DNA of 64,000 nucleotides from Desulfovibrio sp. A2 (GCF_000226255.1 NZ_AGFG01000028.1:24394-88393); one strand, 5' to 3'; shown: positions 15,759 to 24,946, numbered from the stretch's first letter. Made by a program: numbers and translations. The notes: generated by a model from the letters alone, not told the origin.

Positions 15759-17384
15759 CTATGCGTCGGGGGCGTCCGGCGGGGCGTGCCCCGCGCCCCC
15801 CGCCGCCCGGCCGGGGGAATCCTCCACCCACGGCGACACCCGGTTGCGCCCCTCCTGCTTGGCCCGGTACAGCGCGTGGTCGGCCTTGGCCAGCAGGTCC
15901 TCCAGCGGTCCCGCGCCGTAGCGCTGCCCGCCGGACATGTCGGCCACGCCCACACTGATGGTGGCGGGCACGGCCATGCCCCCCCGGCGCAGGTCGATGC
16001 GCTCCACGGCCTGGCGGATGCGTTCCGCCAGCACCATGGCGTGGGCGGCGTCGGTATTGGGGGCGATGATGGCGAACTCCTCGCCGCCCATGCGCACCGC
16101 GAAGTCGGACGAGCGCACCGTGGCCGCGATGGCGGCGGCCAGCCTGCGCAGCACTTCGTCGCCGGTGGCGTGCCCGTACACGTCGTTGATATGTTTGAAA
16201 TGGTCGAGATCCAGCATCAGGCAGGCGCACGGGTGCCCCGCCCGGCGACAGATGCTGACGATGCGCGCGCCCTCGTCGGCCAGCAGGCGGCGGTTGGCGA
16301 GGCCCGTCAGGGCATCGGTGCCGGAAAGCCGTTCCAGCTCGCCCACGTGCGTGCCGATGCGCTCGGCCATGCGGCAGAAGTTGCGGTACAGGCGCTCCAG
16401 TTCCGGCGTCATGGCGGCAACGTCGAGGCCGGGGCAGGCGCTGCCGTATTCGCCCGCCATGATCCGCTCGGACATGGCGGAAATGCCCTCGATGGGTTCG
16501 GTGACGCGCCGGGCAAGGCGCAGCAGGAAGGGCGTGAGCACGGCGATGGTAGCGCCCGACAGCGCCAGCAGAAGCAGCAGCAGGCGGTGCATGTCGCCCA
16601 GCACGTCGGCCACGGCGCGCTCCTGCACCAGCAGCCATTCACCGTTCTTGAGCGGCAGGCCAACCCCCAGCACGGGAGAACCGTCGCGATTCGGATAGGG
16701 GGTGGGGCCATCGGCCAGGGCGGCGCGATCCGGCAGCGGGATGGGCGACGCGCCTTCCGGGGCCGACAGCGGCACGCCGGTGGCCGCGTCCACCAGAAAG
16801 GGCGGGTCCACGGGGGTGCGCCGCAGGCTGCTGACCATGTCCAGCAGCGCGTCGATGCGCACGGAGCCGAAGACCAGCCCCGCGAAGTCGCCCTGCGGGT
16901 CCAGCACCGGCGCCGAAAAGATCACGATGGGCTTGCCGGAAGTGCGCCCCACCAGCACGCGCGAAATGAACGGCTGCCCCTGCCGCGCCCGCAGGTAGTA
17001 TTCGCGGTCGGACAGGTCCACCCCGCCCTCGGGCATGTCCAGGTCGAGCGTGGTGCGTCCGGTGGCGTCCACGTAGACCAGCGACCGGAAGTCGCCGTGC
17101 GCGTCGAGAAACGCGTGAAAGTCACGCGTCATGGCGGGCAGGTCCACGCGGCGCACCGCATCGGTGCGGGCCACGTGCGCCACGTCGGCCAGGCGGTAGG
17201 CCAGCCACTGCTCCACGTCGAAACGGTGGTGGCGCAGTTCCGCCTGCATGTCGCGCTGGGCCCTGCTCAGCCCTTCGGTGCGCAGCACGCCGTAGAACAC
17301 GGCCAATGCCAGCCCGAGCGGCAGCAGGATGAGCAGCAGCGAATAGAACCTGAGTTGCGCCTTGATGCTACGGTCGCTCCGCAT
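15759..17384 (-). CDS. Membrane sensor diguanylate cyclase (dCache-HAMP-GGDEF)
   Basis: The 541-residue protein makes cyclic di-GMP from two GTP. It has an N-terminal membrane segment (LLLILLPLGLALAVFYGVL), an extracytoplasmic Cache-like domain (residues about 40-270, with YVDATGRTTLDLD and DREYYLRARQG), a second membrane helix near residues 285-305, a HAMP region, and a C-terminal GGDEF domain. The active-site motif is intact (RMGGEEFAII), and the product-inhibition site RSSD sits five residues before it, so it should be active and feedback-inhibited. The start ATG at 17384 directly precedes the first membrane segment. The Cache domain probably binds a small periplasmic ligand, which cannot be identified here. 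Confidence 0.92.
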   Translation of the reverse strand: MRSDRSIKAQLRFYSLLLILLPLGLALAVFYGVLRTEGLSRAQRDMQAELRHHRFDVEQWLAYRLADVAHVARTDAVRRVDLPAMTRDFHAFLDAHGDFRSLVYVDATGRTTLDLDMPEGGVDLSDREYYLRARQGQPFISRVLVGRTSGKPIVIFSAPVLDPQGDFAGLVFGSVRIDALLDMVSSLRRTPVDPPFLVDAATGVPLSAPEGASPIPLPDRAALADGPTPYPNRDGSPVLGVGLPLKNGEWLLVQERAVADVLGDMHRLLLLLLALSGATIAVLTPFLLRLARRVTEPIEGISAMSERIMAGEYGSACPGLDVAAMTPELERLYRNFCRMAERIGTHVGELERLSGTDALTGLANRRLLADEGARIVSICRRAGHPCACLMLDLDHFKHINDVYGHATGDEVLRRLAAAIAATVRSSDFAVRMGGEEFAIIAPNTDAAHAMVLAERIRQAVERIDLRRGGMAVPATISVGVADMSGGQRYGAGPLEDLLAKADHALYRAKQEGRNRVSPWVEDSPGRAAGGAGHAPPDAPDA

Positions 17385-17584
17385 GGCGTCGTCCCCCCCC
17401 CGAAAGCTTGTCCCCGCGCGTCCCTCGCCTGTGCGGCATGCCCCCCGGCGCGCCACACAGTGGAAACTCGGCCAATGTAAACGGCACGATACCGACGCGC
17501 AAGCGGACATGTGCGGCGGAGCCGGACCGGAAGCCGTCACAGTGCGGGTCGACGCATGCCCTCCGATGCAACGGCCCAACGCGA

Positions 17585-17610
17585 ACGGGGCGTCCATAAG
17601 GACGCCCCGT
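17585..17610 (-). terminator. Hairpin downstream of feoB
   Basis: An 11-bp perfect stem (17585-17595 with 17600-17610) closes an ATAA loop, 48 bp past the feoB stop. There is no T-run, so it is a terminator candidate only. Confidence 0.5.
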
Positions 17611-17657
17611 GTGGTTGCGAAGGAAACGCGGGCGCGGGCCCGCCAGGCCGCGCCCGG

Positions 17658-19961
17658 CTAGCCGCCGGACAGCATGGAGGTGCCGATCTGGTACACCGCC
17701 ACCGCAAGGCCGAAGGCCAGAATGGTGCTGAACACGGTGCTGAAGATGGCCCAGCCCCACGAACCCGATTCCTGCTTGATGGCCACCACGGTGACGAAGC
17801 AGGGGGCGTACAGCAGCACGAAGACCATCAGCGCGGCGGCCGCGGCCGGGGTCCAGTGCGGGTCGGCCTTGATCTGCTCGGCCAGCGGCGCGGCGTCTTC
17901 CGCGTCCACCTCGCCCAGCGAGTAGGCCGTGCCGAGGGTGGAGACGATGACTTCCTTGGCCGCGAAGCCGCCCACCAGGGCGATGTTGGTGCGCCAGTCG
18001 AACCCGGCCACCTTGGTCACCGACTCGAGGGCGACGCCCACGCGACCGGCGATGGAGTATTCCAGACCGGCGGCGGCTTCGGCCGCGTCGATGGCGGCAA
18101 GCTGCGCGTCGAACGGGTTTTCTTCCTCGTCGGCGGCTTCCTCACCGGCGGGTTCCCCGGCCGGGGCATCTGCTGCGCCAGCGGGGGCTTCGGCAACTGC
18201 CTCGCCAGAGGCATCGGAACCGGCTTCCTGCCTGGCCGTGGCTTCCACCGCTTCCTTCTGGGCGGTAATGGCCGCGCGCTGTTCCTCGAACGCTGCCGTC
18301 TTGTCTTCCGGCAACTGCGGGAAGGTCATGGCCGCCCACAGCAGGATGGAGATGGCCAGAATGACGGTGCCGGCCTTCTTGATGTACTGCCAGGTGCGCT
18401 CCCAGGTGTGGATGAGAATACCGCGCAGGGTGGGCAGGCGGTACGGGGGCAGTTCCATGACGAAGGGGGTGGATTCGCCCTTGATCACCGTGGAGCGCAG
18501 CAGACGCGCCACGATGAGCGCCATGCCCCAGCCCAGCAGGGTAAGGGCGAACATGGCCTGGGCCTGCTGCTCGGCGAAGAACACGCCCACGAACAGGATG
18601 AACACCGGCAGCTTGGCGCCGCAGGTCATGAACGGCGCGGTGAGGATGGTGGCCAGCCGCTCGCGCGGGCTGCGCAGGGTGCGCGCGGCCATGACGCCGG
18701 GCACGGCGCAGCCGCCCGCGATGCCGCCGGACACGATGTAGGGCATCACCGAGCAGCCGTGCAGGCCGAACATGCGGAACACCCTGTCCAGCATGTAGGC
18801 CACGCGGGCCATGTAGCCGGAGTCTTCCAGGAAGGCGATCATCATGAACATCAGCATGATCAGCGGCACGAAGCCCATGACCCCGCCCACGCCGTCGATG
18901 ATGCCGGACACCACCAGCGACTTCAGCAGACCGTCGGGCAGCGCGGCGGACGCCGTCTCGTTCAGCCAGCCGAAGAACGCCTCCACCCAGCCCATGGGGT
19001 ATTCGCCGATGGCGAAGGTGACCTCGTAGATGCCGTACAGGATCGCCAGCATGATCACCGGGCCGAGCACGCGGTTGGTGAGCACGCGGTCCATGCGGTC
19101 GGAGGCCGCGAGGCGCTGTGAAAGTTCGTCGTGGCGGATCAGCACGCCCTGGCGCAGCACGCCGGAAATGTACCCGTACCGGTAGTCGGCGATGACGGCT
19201 TCGGGGTAGCTGTTCAGGGTCGCGTCGAGGTGGCGGGCCACTTCGGCGGCCATGGCTTCCAGCTCGGCCGAAAGGGGGCCTGCGGCGCGGCCAAGGGTAC
19301 GCATGTCCTCGTCGCTTTCAAGGTACTTCAGGGCCACCCAGCGGGCCGGGTACTTGTCGGTGAGGAAGCGCGCGGCCTCGATGCGTTCCACCATGCGGGC
19401 GATGACGGGATCGAGGTCGGGACCGTAGGAGATTTCCAGCGGCTTCCAGGGGGTGCCGCGCCGGGCGTCGCCATGGGCGATGGCGGCGGACATCAGGTCC
19501 TTCAGCCCTTCGCCGGTGCGGGCCACGGTTTCCACCACGGGCAGGCCCAGCAGCTGCGACAGGCGCGCGGCGTCGATGCGCAGGCCCTGCTTGCGGGCCT
19601 CGTCGATCATGTTCAGGCCGAGGGCCACGGGAATGCCCAATTCCATCAACTGTACGGCCAGGTACAGGTTGCGCTCCAGCGCGCCCGCGTTGAGCACGTC
19701 GATGACCACGTCGGGCCGGTCTTCCACCAGCACGCGGCGGGCCACCACTTCTTCCTGGGTGTAGGCGGTGAGCGAATAGGTGCCGGGCAGGTCCACCACG
19801 CGCACCTCGCGCCCGTCCACGCGGGCGATGCCTTCCTTCTTTTCCACCGTGATGCCGGGGTAGTTGCCCACGTGCTGGCGCGAGCCGGTGTACTCGTTGA
19901 ACGCGGTGGTCTTGCCGGAGTTGGGGTTGCCCGCAAGGGCGACGATGACGTTGGCGGACAT
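17658..19961 (-). CDS. feoB: Ferrous iron transporter FeoB
   Basis: FeoB is the GTPase-coupled Fe2+ permease of the inner membrane. The 767-residue protein has the N-terminal G-domain motifs GNPNSGKTT (about residues 11-19), GNYPGITVEKKEG, DLPGTYSL and NMID, then a helical linker and the polytopic C-terminal half with the Gate motifs (GCAVPGVMA, MTCGAKLPVF, YAPCFVTV). Unusually, about 80 residues of Ala/Glu/Asp-rich low-complexity sequence are inserted around residues 530-615, between the two Gate halves. AGGAG precedes the ATG at 19961, and the start lies 2 bp after the feoA stop, so the two are coupled. Fur-type iron control is likely from the box at 20272. Confidence 0.96.
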   Translation of the reverse strand: MSANVIVALAGNPNSGKTTAFNEYTGSRQHVGNYPGITVEKKEGIARVDGREVRVVDLPGTYSLTAYTQEEVVARRVLVEDRPDVVIDVLNAGALERNLYLAVQLMELGIPVALGLNMIDEARKQGLRIDAARLSQLLGLPVVETVARTGEGLKDLMSAAIAHGDARRGTPWKPLEISYGPDLDPVIARMVERIEAARFLTDKYPARWVALKYLESDEDMRTLGRAAGPLSAELEAMAAEVARHLDATLNSYPEAVIADYRYGYISGVLRQGVLIRHDELSQRLAASDRMDRVLTNRVLGPVIMLAILYGIYEVTFAIGEYPMGWVEAFFGWLNETASAALPDGLLKSLVVSGIIDGVGGVMGFVPLIMLMFMMIAFLEDSGYMARVAYMLDRVFRMFGLHGCSVMPYIVSGGIAGGCAVPGVMAARTLRSPRERLATILTAPFMTCGAKLPVFILFVGVFFAEQQAQAMFALTLLGWGMALIVARLLRSTVIKGESTPFVMELPPYRLPTLRGILIHTWERTWQYIKKAGTVILAISILLWAAMTFPQLPEDKTAAFEEQRAAITAQKEAVEATARQEAGSDASGEAVAEAPAGAADAPAGEPAGEEAADEEENPFDAQLAAIDAAEAAAGLEYSIAGRVGVALESVTKVAGFDWRTNIALVGGFAAKEVIVSTLGTAYSLGEVDAEDAAPLAEQIKADPHWTPAAAAALMVFVLLYAPCFVTVVAIKQESGSWGWAIFSTVFSTILAFGLAVAVYQIGTSMLSGG

Positions 19962-19963
19962 GC

Positions 19964-20221
19964 TTACTCCTGCGGACGGGGCTGGGCGTCGGTCTCGACG
20001 GCGATGAAATCGGCCTCGTTGTTGCGCAGCGAAAGGGTGAACCCCTTCAGGCGCAAGGCCACCGGATCCCTCAGGGGCGCGCGCCCCACGACTTCCACTT
20101 CCGCGCCGGGGATCAGCCCCATGTCGCGGATGCGCCGCCCGAGTTCGCCGTGCGCGTCCACCTTGGCGATGCGCGCCCGCTGGCCCACGGCCAGTTGCCG
20201 CAGGGGAATGGTTTTGCCCAT
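19964..20221 (-). CDS. feoA: FeoA, SH3-like partner of FeoB
   Basis: The 85-residue protein is a typical FeoA: PLRQLAVGQRARIAKVD, ELGRRIRDMGLIPGAEVEVV and DPVALRLKGFTLSLRNNEA. FeoA binds the cytoplasmic part of FeoB and is needed for iron uptake. It lies immediately before feoB (2-bp gap). AGGAGG stands ten bases before its ATG, and a Fur-like box is about 50 bp upstream. A second, Cys-rich FeoA is encoded upstream on the same strand. Confidence 0.95.
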   Translation of the reverse strand: MGKTIPLRQLAVGQRARIAKVDAHGELGRRIRDMGLIPGAEVEVVGRAPLRDPVALRLKGFTLSLRNNEADFIAVETDAQPRPQE

Positions 20222-20271
20222 CTTCGTGTGTCCTCCTCAAGCTGCGCGAGGGCTGGCTGCTCTCGCGAAAT

Positions 20272-20286
20272 TGAAAATCTTTCTCA
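20272..20286 (-). promoter_or_regulatory. Fur-like box upstream of feoA-feoB
   Basis: TGAAAATCTTTCTCA matches 11 of 14 fixed positions of the 7-1-7 Fur motif TGATAATnATTATCA. It lies between the terminator at 20299-20328 and the feoA start, so feoAB probably has its own iron-controlled promoter. Confidence 0.6.
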
Positions 20287-20298
20287 TCAGCTGGCGTT

Positions 20299-20328
20299 AA
20301 AAAAAAGGCGCGGCCCTCGGGCCGGCCA
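20299..20328 (-). terminator. Rho-independent terminator after the Cys-rich Feo peptide
   Basis: Read on the minus strand, a GC-rich hairpin (CGGCCC-GA-GGGCCG core, extended with a one-base bulge) is followed four bases later by eight T. It separates the upstream pair (FeoA paralogue and Cys-rich peptide) from feoAB. Confidence 0.8.
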
Positions 20329-20346
20329 TTTCCAGCACTGTCAGCG

Positions 20347-20544
20347 CTACTTGCCGCAGCCGCATGATGCGCCCGGCTTGGAGGCGATGTGCCCCCCGCC
20401 GCCGCAGCAACCCGAGCCGCCGGAACCGCCAGAGCAGCCGCATCCGCAACCGCCCGACTTTCGGAACAGGTAGCGTCGCGCGACATACCCCGCCGCCGCC
20501 ACCACGATGGCGACAACCACAAGGGTGTCCCAGGTCATCAGCAT
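20347..20544 (-). CDS. FeoB-associated Cys-rich membrane protein
   Basis: The 65-residue protein has one membrane helix (LVVVAIVVAAAGYVARR) followed by a short basic stretch and a Gly/Ser tail holding seven cysteines (residues 33, 35, 37, 46, 47, 61 and 63). This is the pattern of the small FeoB-associated Cys-rich family found beside feo genes in anaerobes. The tail could bind Fe2+ or an Fe-S cluster on the cytoplasmic side; the function has not been established as far as I know. It follows the Cys-rich FeoA paralogue by 21 bp and ends at a good terminator. Confidence 0.85.
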   Translation of the reverse strand: MLMTWDTLVVVAIVVAAAGYVARRYLFRKSGGCGCGCSGGSGGSGCCGGGGHIASKPGASCGCGK

Positions 20545-20565
20545 TCTCCTTGCGTCAGCGCGCCG

Positions 20566-20832
20566 CTATCGACGCGGCGCATCATGTGCGGAGTCCAGCG
20601 GCGCGGAGGCCACCGGCTCGCAGTAGACGTCGCAGGCAAGCGTGTCACCAAGCACCAGCGAGGCGTCACGCACCCGTATGCAACACGAACCCGACTGCGA
20701 GCAGACCTCAAGCTCCGTGCCGGGCGTTATGCCCAGCGCGCACAGCCTGCCCCGCTCGCCCTGCTTGTCGCACAGGCGACGCACCCGGACCCGGCACCCG
20801 GCGGGAACATCGCTCAACTTGCAACAGGGCAT
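20566..20832 (-). CDS. Cys-rich FeoA-domain paralogue
   Basis: The segment CKLSDVPAGCRVRVRRL, then LCALGITPGTELEV and the VRDASLVLGDTLACDVYC end, give the SH3-like FeoA fold. The 88 residues hold ten cysteines (positions 3, 4, 13, 21, 31, 44, 49, 50, 67, 71), whereas the neighbouring FeoA has none. This suggests metal or Fe-S binding, perhaps an iron-sensing version of FeoA (inference). I chose the ATG at 20832 with AAGGAG in front because FeoA proteins begin there. An in-frame ATG at 20952 has a perfect AGGAGG seven bases upstream and would add 40 residues without FeoA similarity, so the start is open. A Fur-like box lies at 20964-20978. Confidence 0.82.
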   Translation of the reverse strand: MPCCKLSDVPAGCRVRVRRLCDKQGERGRLCALGITPGTELEVCSQSGSCCIRVRDASLVLGDTLACDVYCEPVASAPLDSAHDAPRR

Positions 20833-20963
20833 ATGGAACTCCTTGGTTCGGTCAGCGGCCGTCGCCGCACCGTTGCCGCCCTGCCCCTGCGCCGCGCATG
20901 CGCTGTCGCGGGGAACGGGACGACCGCCGGACGTGCACGCCCGACGCCCCATATCTGCACCTC

Positions 20964-20978
20964 CTGAAAATGATTGTC
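20964..20978 (-). promoter_or_regulatory. Fur-like box upstream of the Cys-rich FeoA paralogue
   Basis: TGAAAATGATTGTCA matches 12 of 14 fixed positions of the 7-1-7 Fur motif. It overlaps a perfect minus-strand TTGACA -35 (20974-20979), which has a weak CAGATA -10 seventeen bases later, so bound Fur would block this promoter. The remainder of the 395-bp gap 20833-21227 shows nothing further I can identify. Confidence 0.7.
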
Positions 20979-21227
20979 AAGTTCCTTCTCGACAAAGCCG
21001 CCTTCTTCTGGGCAGCAGGCGGCTACTCGTGCACGGCCGCAGGCATTCCGCCCGCCCTGCCGTCAGAGCACGGCCTTGCCGCGCCCCCGCCATCAACCTT
21101 CCCCCGCCCCGGCGAACTGGACGCGCCTCGCCCGCTGCGGTAGCCTTGCGGACGGACCGGCCAGACCCGCGCAACATACGGAAAGCCCGCACCGGCCCCA
21201 CATCGCATCCACGGAGCCTTCACCGAA

Positions 21228-22547
21228 ATGCCGCATCGCACCGCCGACCGCGCCGCCGAAAACCATACCGTCATCGGGGGCGAGACCACAGCCGCAACTC
21301 CCAACGCCTCCTTCACCACGTTCGCCGAACAGGCCCGCGCCTGCCTGCCCCCCGGACTTGCCCTCGCCACTGCGGAAGACATCGCCGACATGGTGGCGCT
21401 GACCGCCCGGCTCATGGCCATCCGCTCCACCGCCTCGCGCCCGGCCGAGGTGGGCCGCTGCGCGGACGTCATCGCCGCCTGGCTGGCCGACAACGAAATT
21501 CCCTGCACCCGCATGGAGCACGAAGGCGTGCCCTCGCTGCTGGCGGGCAACCCCGCCCATGCCGCGCCGCTGGCCTTGCTGGTGCATTTCGACGTGGTGG
21601 ACGGCGCGGACGAGATGTTCACGCCGCGCATCGACACGGCCACCGGCGTGCTGCACGGGCGCGGCGCCATCGACGACAAGTACGCCGTGGCCATGGCCCT
21701 GGTGTTGTGCCGCCGCTGCTTGCGCGAGCTTGCCGCGCGCGGCCGTGGGGCGGAGTCCCTGCCCCTGGTGCTGGTGATCACCGGCGACGAGGAAACCGGC
21801 GGGCGCAACGGCGCGTTCCGCGCCCTGCCTCACATCCGCGCCGACTTCTGCGTGGCGCTGGACGGCGGCGCGCCCGGCTCCGTCATTACAAGGGAAAAGG
21901 GCGTCATCGACCTTGTGCTCACCGCGCGGGGCAAGAGCGCCCACGGCGCGCGGCCGTGGCTGGGCGAAAACGCCGTGGACGCGCTGGTGCGCGATTACGA
22001 GGCGCTGAAGCCGCTCTTTCCCGCCCAGTACCCCGGCCTGCACTCGGGATGCCCACCCGAAGGGGCTGCCATCCCTGCGGCCGACCACTGGCACCGCACC
22101 ATGAACCTGGGCCTGCTGCACGCGGGCACGGCGGTGAACCAGGTGCCCGGCGAGGCCGTGGCCCATCTGGACGTGCGCTACACCGAACACGACGACCCGC
22201 AGCGGCTGGTGGCCGACATGCGCGCCGCCGTGCAAGGGGAACTGGCCGTCACCCGCATGGAGCCGCTGTTCGTCACCGACGACACGCCGTGGTTGGGCAG
22301 GCTGCTGCATTGCGCCCCCGGCGCGGCCCCCGGCTGCGCCCACGGGGCCAGCGACGCCCGCTTCCTGACCGACCTTTCCATGGCCGGGGTAGTCTGGGGC
22401 GCGGAGGGCGAAACCAGCCAGCATACCGACCGGGAGCACCTGCTGATCCCCAGCCTGGTGCCGGTGTACGAGGCCTTGCTGGCCCTGGCGCGCGAGGCGG
22501 CCGAAACGACCGAACCGCAAGGACAGCCGCACCGGGCCGGGGCATAG
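21228..22547 (+). CDS. M20-family metallopeptidase (ArgE/DapE/ACY1 type)
   Basis: The 439-residue protein has the two-zinc M20 peptidase motifs: [15 protein letters not shown] (first metal ligand), [15 protein letters not shown] (bridging Asp), [14 protein letters not shown] (catalytic Glu pair), the dimerisation-domain start [17 protein letters not shown], and a late metal His in [14 protein letters not shown]. Such enzymes remove N-acyl groups or cleave short peptides in the cytoplasm. The substrate is not clear. A 50-residue N-terminal stretch has no similarity to the family. It stands alone, followed after about 60 bp by a peptide-transporter ATPase, which would fit a role in handling imported peptides. 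Confidence 0.85.
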   Translation: MPHRTADRAAENHTVIGGETTAATPNASFTTFAEQARACLPPGLALATAEDIADMVALTARLMAIRSTASRPAEVGRCADVIAAWLADNEIPCTRMEHEGVPSLLAGNPAHAAPLALLVHFDVVDGADEMFTPRIDTATGVLHGRGAIDDKYAVAMALVLCRRCLRELAARGRGAESLPLVLVITGDEETGGRNGAFRALPHIRADFCVALDGGAPGSVITREKGVIDLVLTARGKSAHGARPWLGENAVDALVRDYEALKPLFPAQYPGLHSGCPPEGAAIPAADHWHRTMNLGLLHAGTAVNQVPGEAVAHLDVRYTEHDDPQRLVADMRAAVQGELAVTRMEPLFVTDDTPWLGRLLHCAPGAAPGCAHGASDARFLTDLSMAGVVWGAEGETSQHTDREHLLIPSLVPVYEALLALAREAAETTEPQGQPHRAGA

Positions 22548-22605
22548 CCGCCGCCCGCCCCTACCGTTGCTGGCAACATCCGCAGGAAACAGCTACAGGC
22601 CAGAC

Positions 22606-23769
22606 ATGACCAACGCCAACACCTCCATGACCGACGCAATGCCCGGCCAGGCTCCCTCGCCCGCGCCTCGCGCACAGGCACCCGCCGGGGTTCAGCACCT
22701 GTCCGGCCCGACGCCCCGCCCCCTGCTGGACGTGCGCGAACTGACCGTGGAGTTTCCCGGCCGCCCCGGCGCGGGCGGCGCGGGCGGCGCGGGCGATGCG
22801 GCAGACGCCGCCCCCCTGCAGGCCGTGGCGGGCGTCTCCTTCGCCATAGAGCCGGGGCGCACCCTATGCCTGGTGGGTGAATCGGGCTGCGGCAAGAGCA
22901 TGACGGCGCTGGCCCTGCTGCGCCTGGTGCCGGAGCCGGGGCGCATCGCTTCCGGCTCGGTGCGGCTGGAAGGGCGGGAGTTGCTGACCCTGCCGGAACA
23001 GGACATGCGCGGGGTGCGCGGGCGCAGCATCTCCATGATCTTCCAGGAGCCCATGACCTCGCTGAACCCGGTGTTCCGGGTGGGCGAGCAGATCGCCGAG
23101 GGGCTGCGGCTGCACCTGGGCCTTTCGCGCGGCGAGGCCGCCGCCCGCGCCGTGGACCTGCTGCGCCAGGTGGGCATTCCCTCGCCGGAACTGCGCGCCC
23201 GCGACTTTCCGCACCAGATGAGCGGGGGCATGCGCCAGCGGGTGATGATCGCCATGGCCCTGGCCTGCGACCCGCGCCTGCTCATCGCCGACGAGCCCAC
23301 CACCGCGCTGGACGTGACCATCCAGCGCCAGATACTGCGCCTGATGCGCGAACTGGCGGCCCGCCGGGGGGCGTCCGTGCTGCTGATCACCCACGATCTT
23401 GGCGTGGTGGCGGAAACCGCCGACCACGTGGCCGTGATGTACGCAGGGCGGATAATGGAATACGCGCCGGTGGGCGAGTTCTTCGCCCGGCCGCTGCACC
23501 CGTATGCCATCGGGCTGATGCATTCGGTGCCGCAGGCGGTTTCCGGCCCGCGCGCCAACCGTCTTTCGGCCATTCCGGGTACGGTGCCGCCGCTGTGGGC
23601 CCTGCCCACGGGCTGCACCTTTCGCGACCGCTGTCCGCACGCCTTCGCGCGGTGCGCGGAAGAAGAACCGCCCCTGCTCGCCCCCGACCGCGAGGTGGGG
23701 GAGCCCCCCAATGCCGCCCCCCATGCACGCGGCGTGCGCTGCTGGCTGCACGCACAGGACGCGCAATAG
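22606..23769 (+). CDS. Oligopeptide/dipeptide ABC transporter ATP-binding protein, OppD/DppD-like
   Basis: The protein shows Walker [16 protein letters not shown], the Q-loop [12 protein letters not shown], the signature [16 protein letters not shown], Walker [17 protein letters not shown] and the C-terminal oligopeptide-HPY motif [15 protein letters not shown] that marks the OppD/DppD branch. An Ala/Gly-rich insert occurs near residues 55-70. The ATG at 22606 gives 387 residues; the ribosome site is weak. No permease, binding protein or OppF partner is found anywhere in this window, so it either serves a transporter encoded elsewhere or is a leftover of a broken operon. Confidence 0.88.
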   Translation: MTNANTSMTDAMPGQAPSPAPRAQAPAGVQHLSGPTPRPLLDVRELTVEFPGRPGAGGAGGAGDAADAAPLQAVAGVSFAIEPGRTLCLVGESGCGKSMTALALLRLVPEPGRIASGSVRLEGRELLTLPEQDMRGVRGRSISMIFQEPMTSLNPVFRVGEQIAEGLRLHLGLSRGEAAARAVDLLRQVGIPSPELRARDFPHQMSGGMRQRVMIAMALACDPRLLIADEPTTALDVTIQRQILRLMRELAARRGASVLLITHDLGVVAETADHVAVMYAGRIMEYAPVGEFFARPLHPYAIGLMHSVPQAVSGPRANRLSAIPGTVPPLWALPTGCTFRDRCPHAFARCAEEEPPLLAPDREVGEPPNAAPHARGVRCWLHAQDAQ

Positions 23770-23966
23770 CCGGACGGCCCGCAGTGCCGCCCGCATAGGG
23801 CTGGAACGCGCGCTGCACGCACCCCGCGCCGCATGCGCCGTCACAGCAGCGCACAGGCGCGCCGCTCCATTTCCCGCAGCGTTGCGGTGGCGCGTGCATG
23901 CATGCCATGGCGCGCGCCACCGCCCTACGTTATAATGGGGAATAACCCTACTGCGCCGAAAGCAGG

Positions 23967-23995
23967 TTTACAATTCCAACCGGGGCACATATAAG
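23967..23995 (+). promoter_or_regulatory. Sigma-70-type promoter for the response regulator gene
   Basis: TTTACA (23967-23972), a 17-bp spacer and TATAAG (23990-23995) stand 50 bp before the response regulator ATG. A second TATAAT at 23931-23936 has no good -35. Confidence 0.65.
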
Positions 23996-24045
23996 GTATC
24001 GTGTTATTTTCAGACCAGCGCACATCATAGTCAAAGGCTGCCAAC

Positions 24046-24696
24046 ATGTCGAAAACCGTTGTGCTCGTTGAAGACCTCGATATCGTCCGTGAAGGGCTGA
24101 AGGCCCTGCTCGGGGCCTATCCCGCGTTCACCATCGTGGGTGAAGCCCCGGACGGCATCCAGGCCCTGAAAATCGTCGAAAAGCACACGCCGGACATCGT
24201 GTTGATGGATCTGACGCTGCCGCTCATGGACGGCACGGAAGCCATTCGCGAAATCAAGCGGCGCTGCGAGCACACCAAGGTGCTGGCGCTGACCGCCCAC
24301 AAGAAGGACAGCCTGATCTACCGCACCCTCAGCGCGGGCGCCGACGGCTACGTGCTGAAGAACGTCTCCAGCGACATCCTGGTGCAGGCCATGGAGACGG
24401 TGCTTTCCGGCCGCCGCTACATCAGCCCGGAAATCTCCGAGCTGCTCATAGAGGATTTTCTGCGGCACGGACGCCGCGAAAGCGGGTCGCTGCTCGACCT
24501 GTTGAGCGACCGCGAAAAGCAGGTGCTGAAGCTGGTGGCCGAGGGCCACGGCAACAAGATGATCGCGGACAAGCTGTGCATCAGCCACAAGACCGTGGAA
24601 AAGCACAAGGCCAACCTGAAGCGCAAGCTGGGCGCGGACAGCACGGCCGAACTGGTCAGCTTCGCCATCGAGCACGGGCTGACCGTCACGCCGTAG
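24046..24696 (+). CDS. NarL/FixJ-family response regulator (orphan)
   Basis: The 216-residue protein has a receiver domain (acidic pair Glu9-Asp10, phospho-acceptor Asp55 in VLMDLTLPLMDG, conserved Lys in YVLKNV) and a C-terminal LuxR-type helix-turn-helix (LSDREKQVLKLVAEGHGNKM, KTVEKHKANLKRKLGADS). It should bind DNA when phosphorylated. No sensor kinase lies next to it. The only possible phosphorelay partner in sight is the convergent HPt protein at 24947-25858. A strong hairpin follows at 24773. Confidence 0.93.
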   Translation: MSKTVVLVEDLDIVREGLKALLGAYPAFTIVGEAPDGIQALKIVEKHTPDIVLMDLTLPLMDGTEAIREIKRRCEHTKVLALTAHKKDSLIYRTLSAGADGYVLKNVSSDILVQAMETVLSGRRYISPEISELLIEDFLRHGRRESGSLLDLLSDREKQVLKLVAEGHGNKMIADKLCISHKTVEKHKANLKRKLGADSTAELVSFAIEHGLTVTP

Positions 24697-24772
24697 CCGG
24701 GCACGGTGCGGCGATGCAACGCGGCCCGCATGCCGGGCTCCATCGCGCCCTGCATCACGAAACGACACTGAC

Positions 24773-24806
24773 GACGGGCCGGACTCCCATGGGAGTCCGG
24801 CCCGTC
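24773..24806. terminator. Perfect 16-bp palindromic hairpin between convergent genes
   Basis: GACGGGCC-GGACTCCC (24773-24788) pairs perfectly with 24791-24806 around a central AT. It sits 76 bp past the response regulator and 140 bp from the converging HPt gene, and can act for both. Confidence 0.75.
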
Positions 24807-24946
24807 GATGCGTTCGCGCCCCAAGCCCGCCGGAACCGCCGGGTTCACCAGGGCATCCGGAAAGGCATCGGAAAAGGGTAAGGAGAAAATCGCCGAACCC
24901 TGGCGGCGCTGACCGCTTGCGGCGGCGCCGCCGAAGAGCGCGACGC

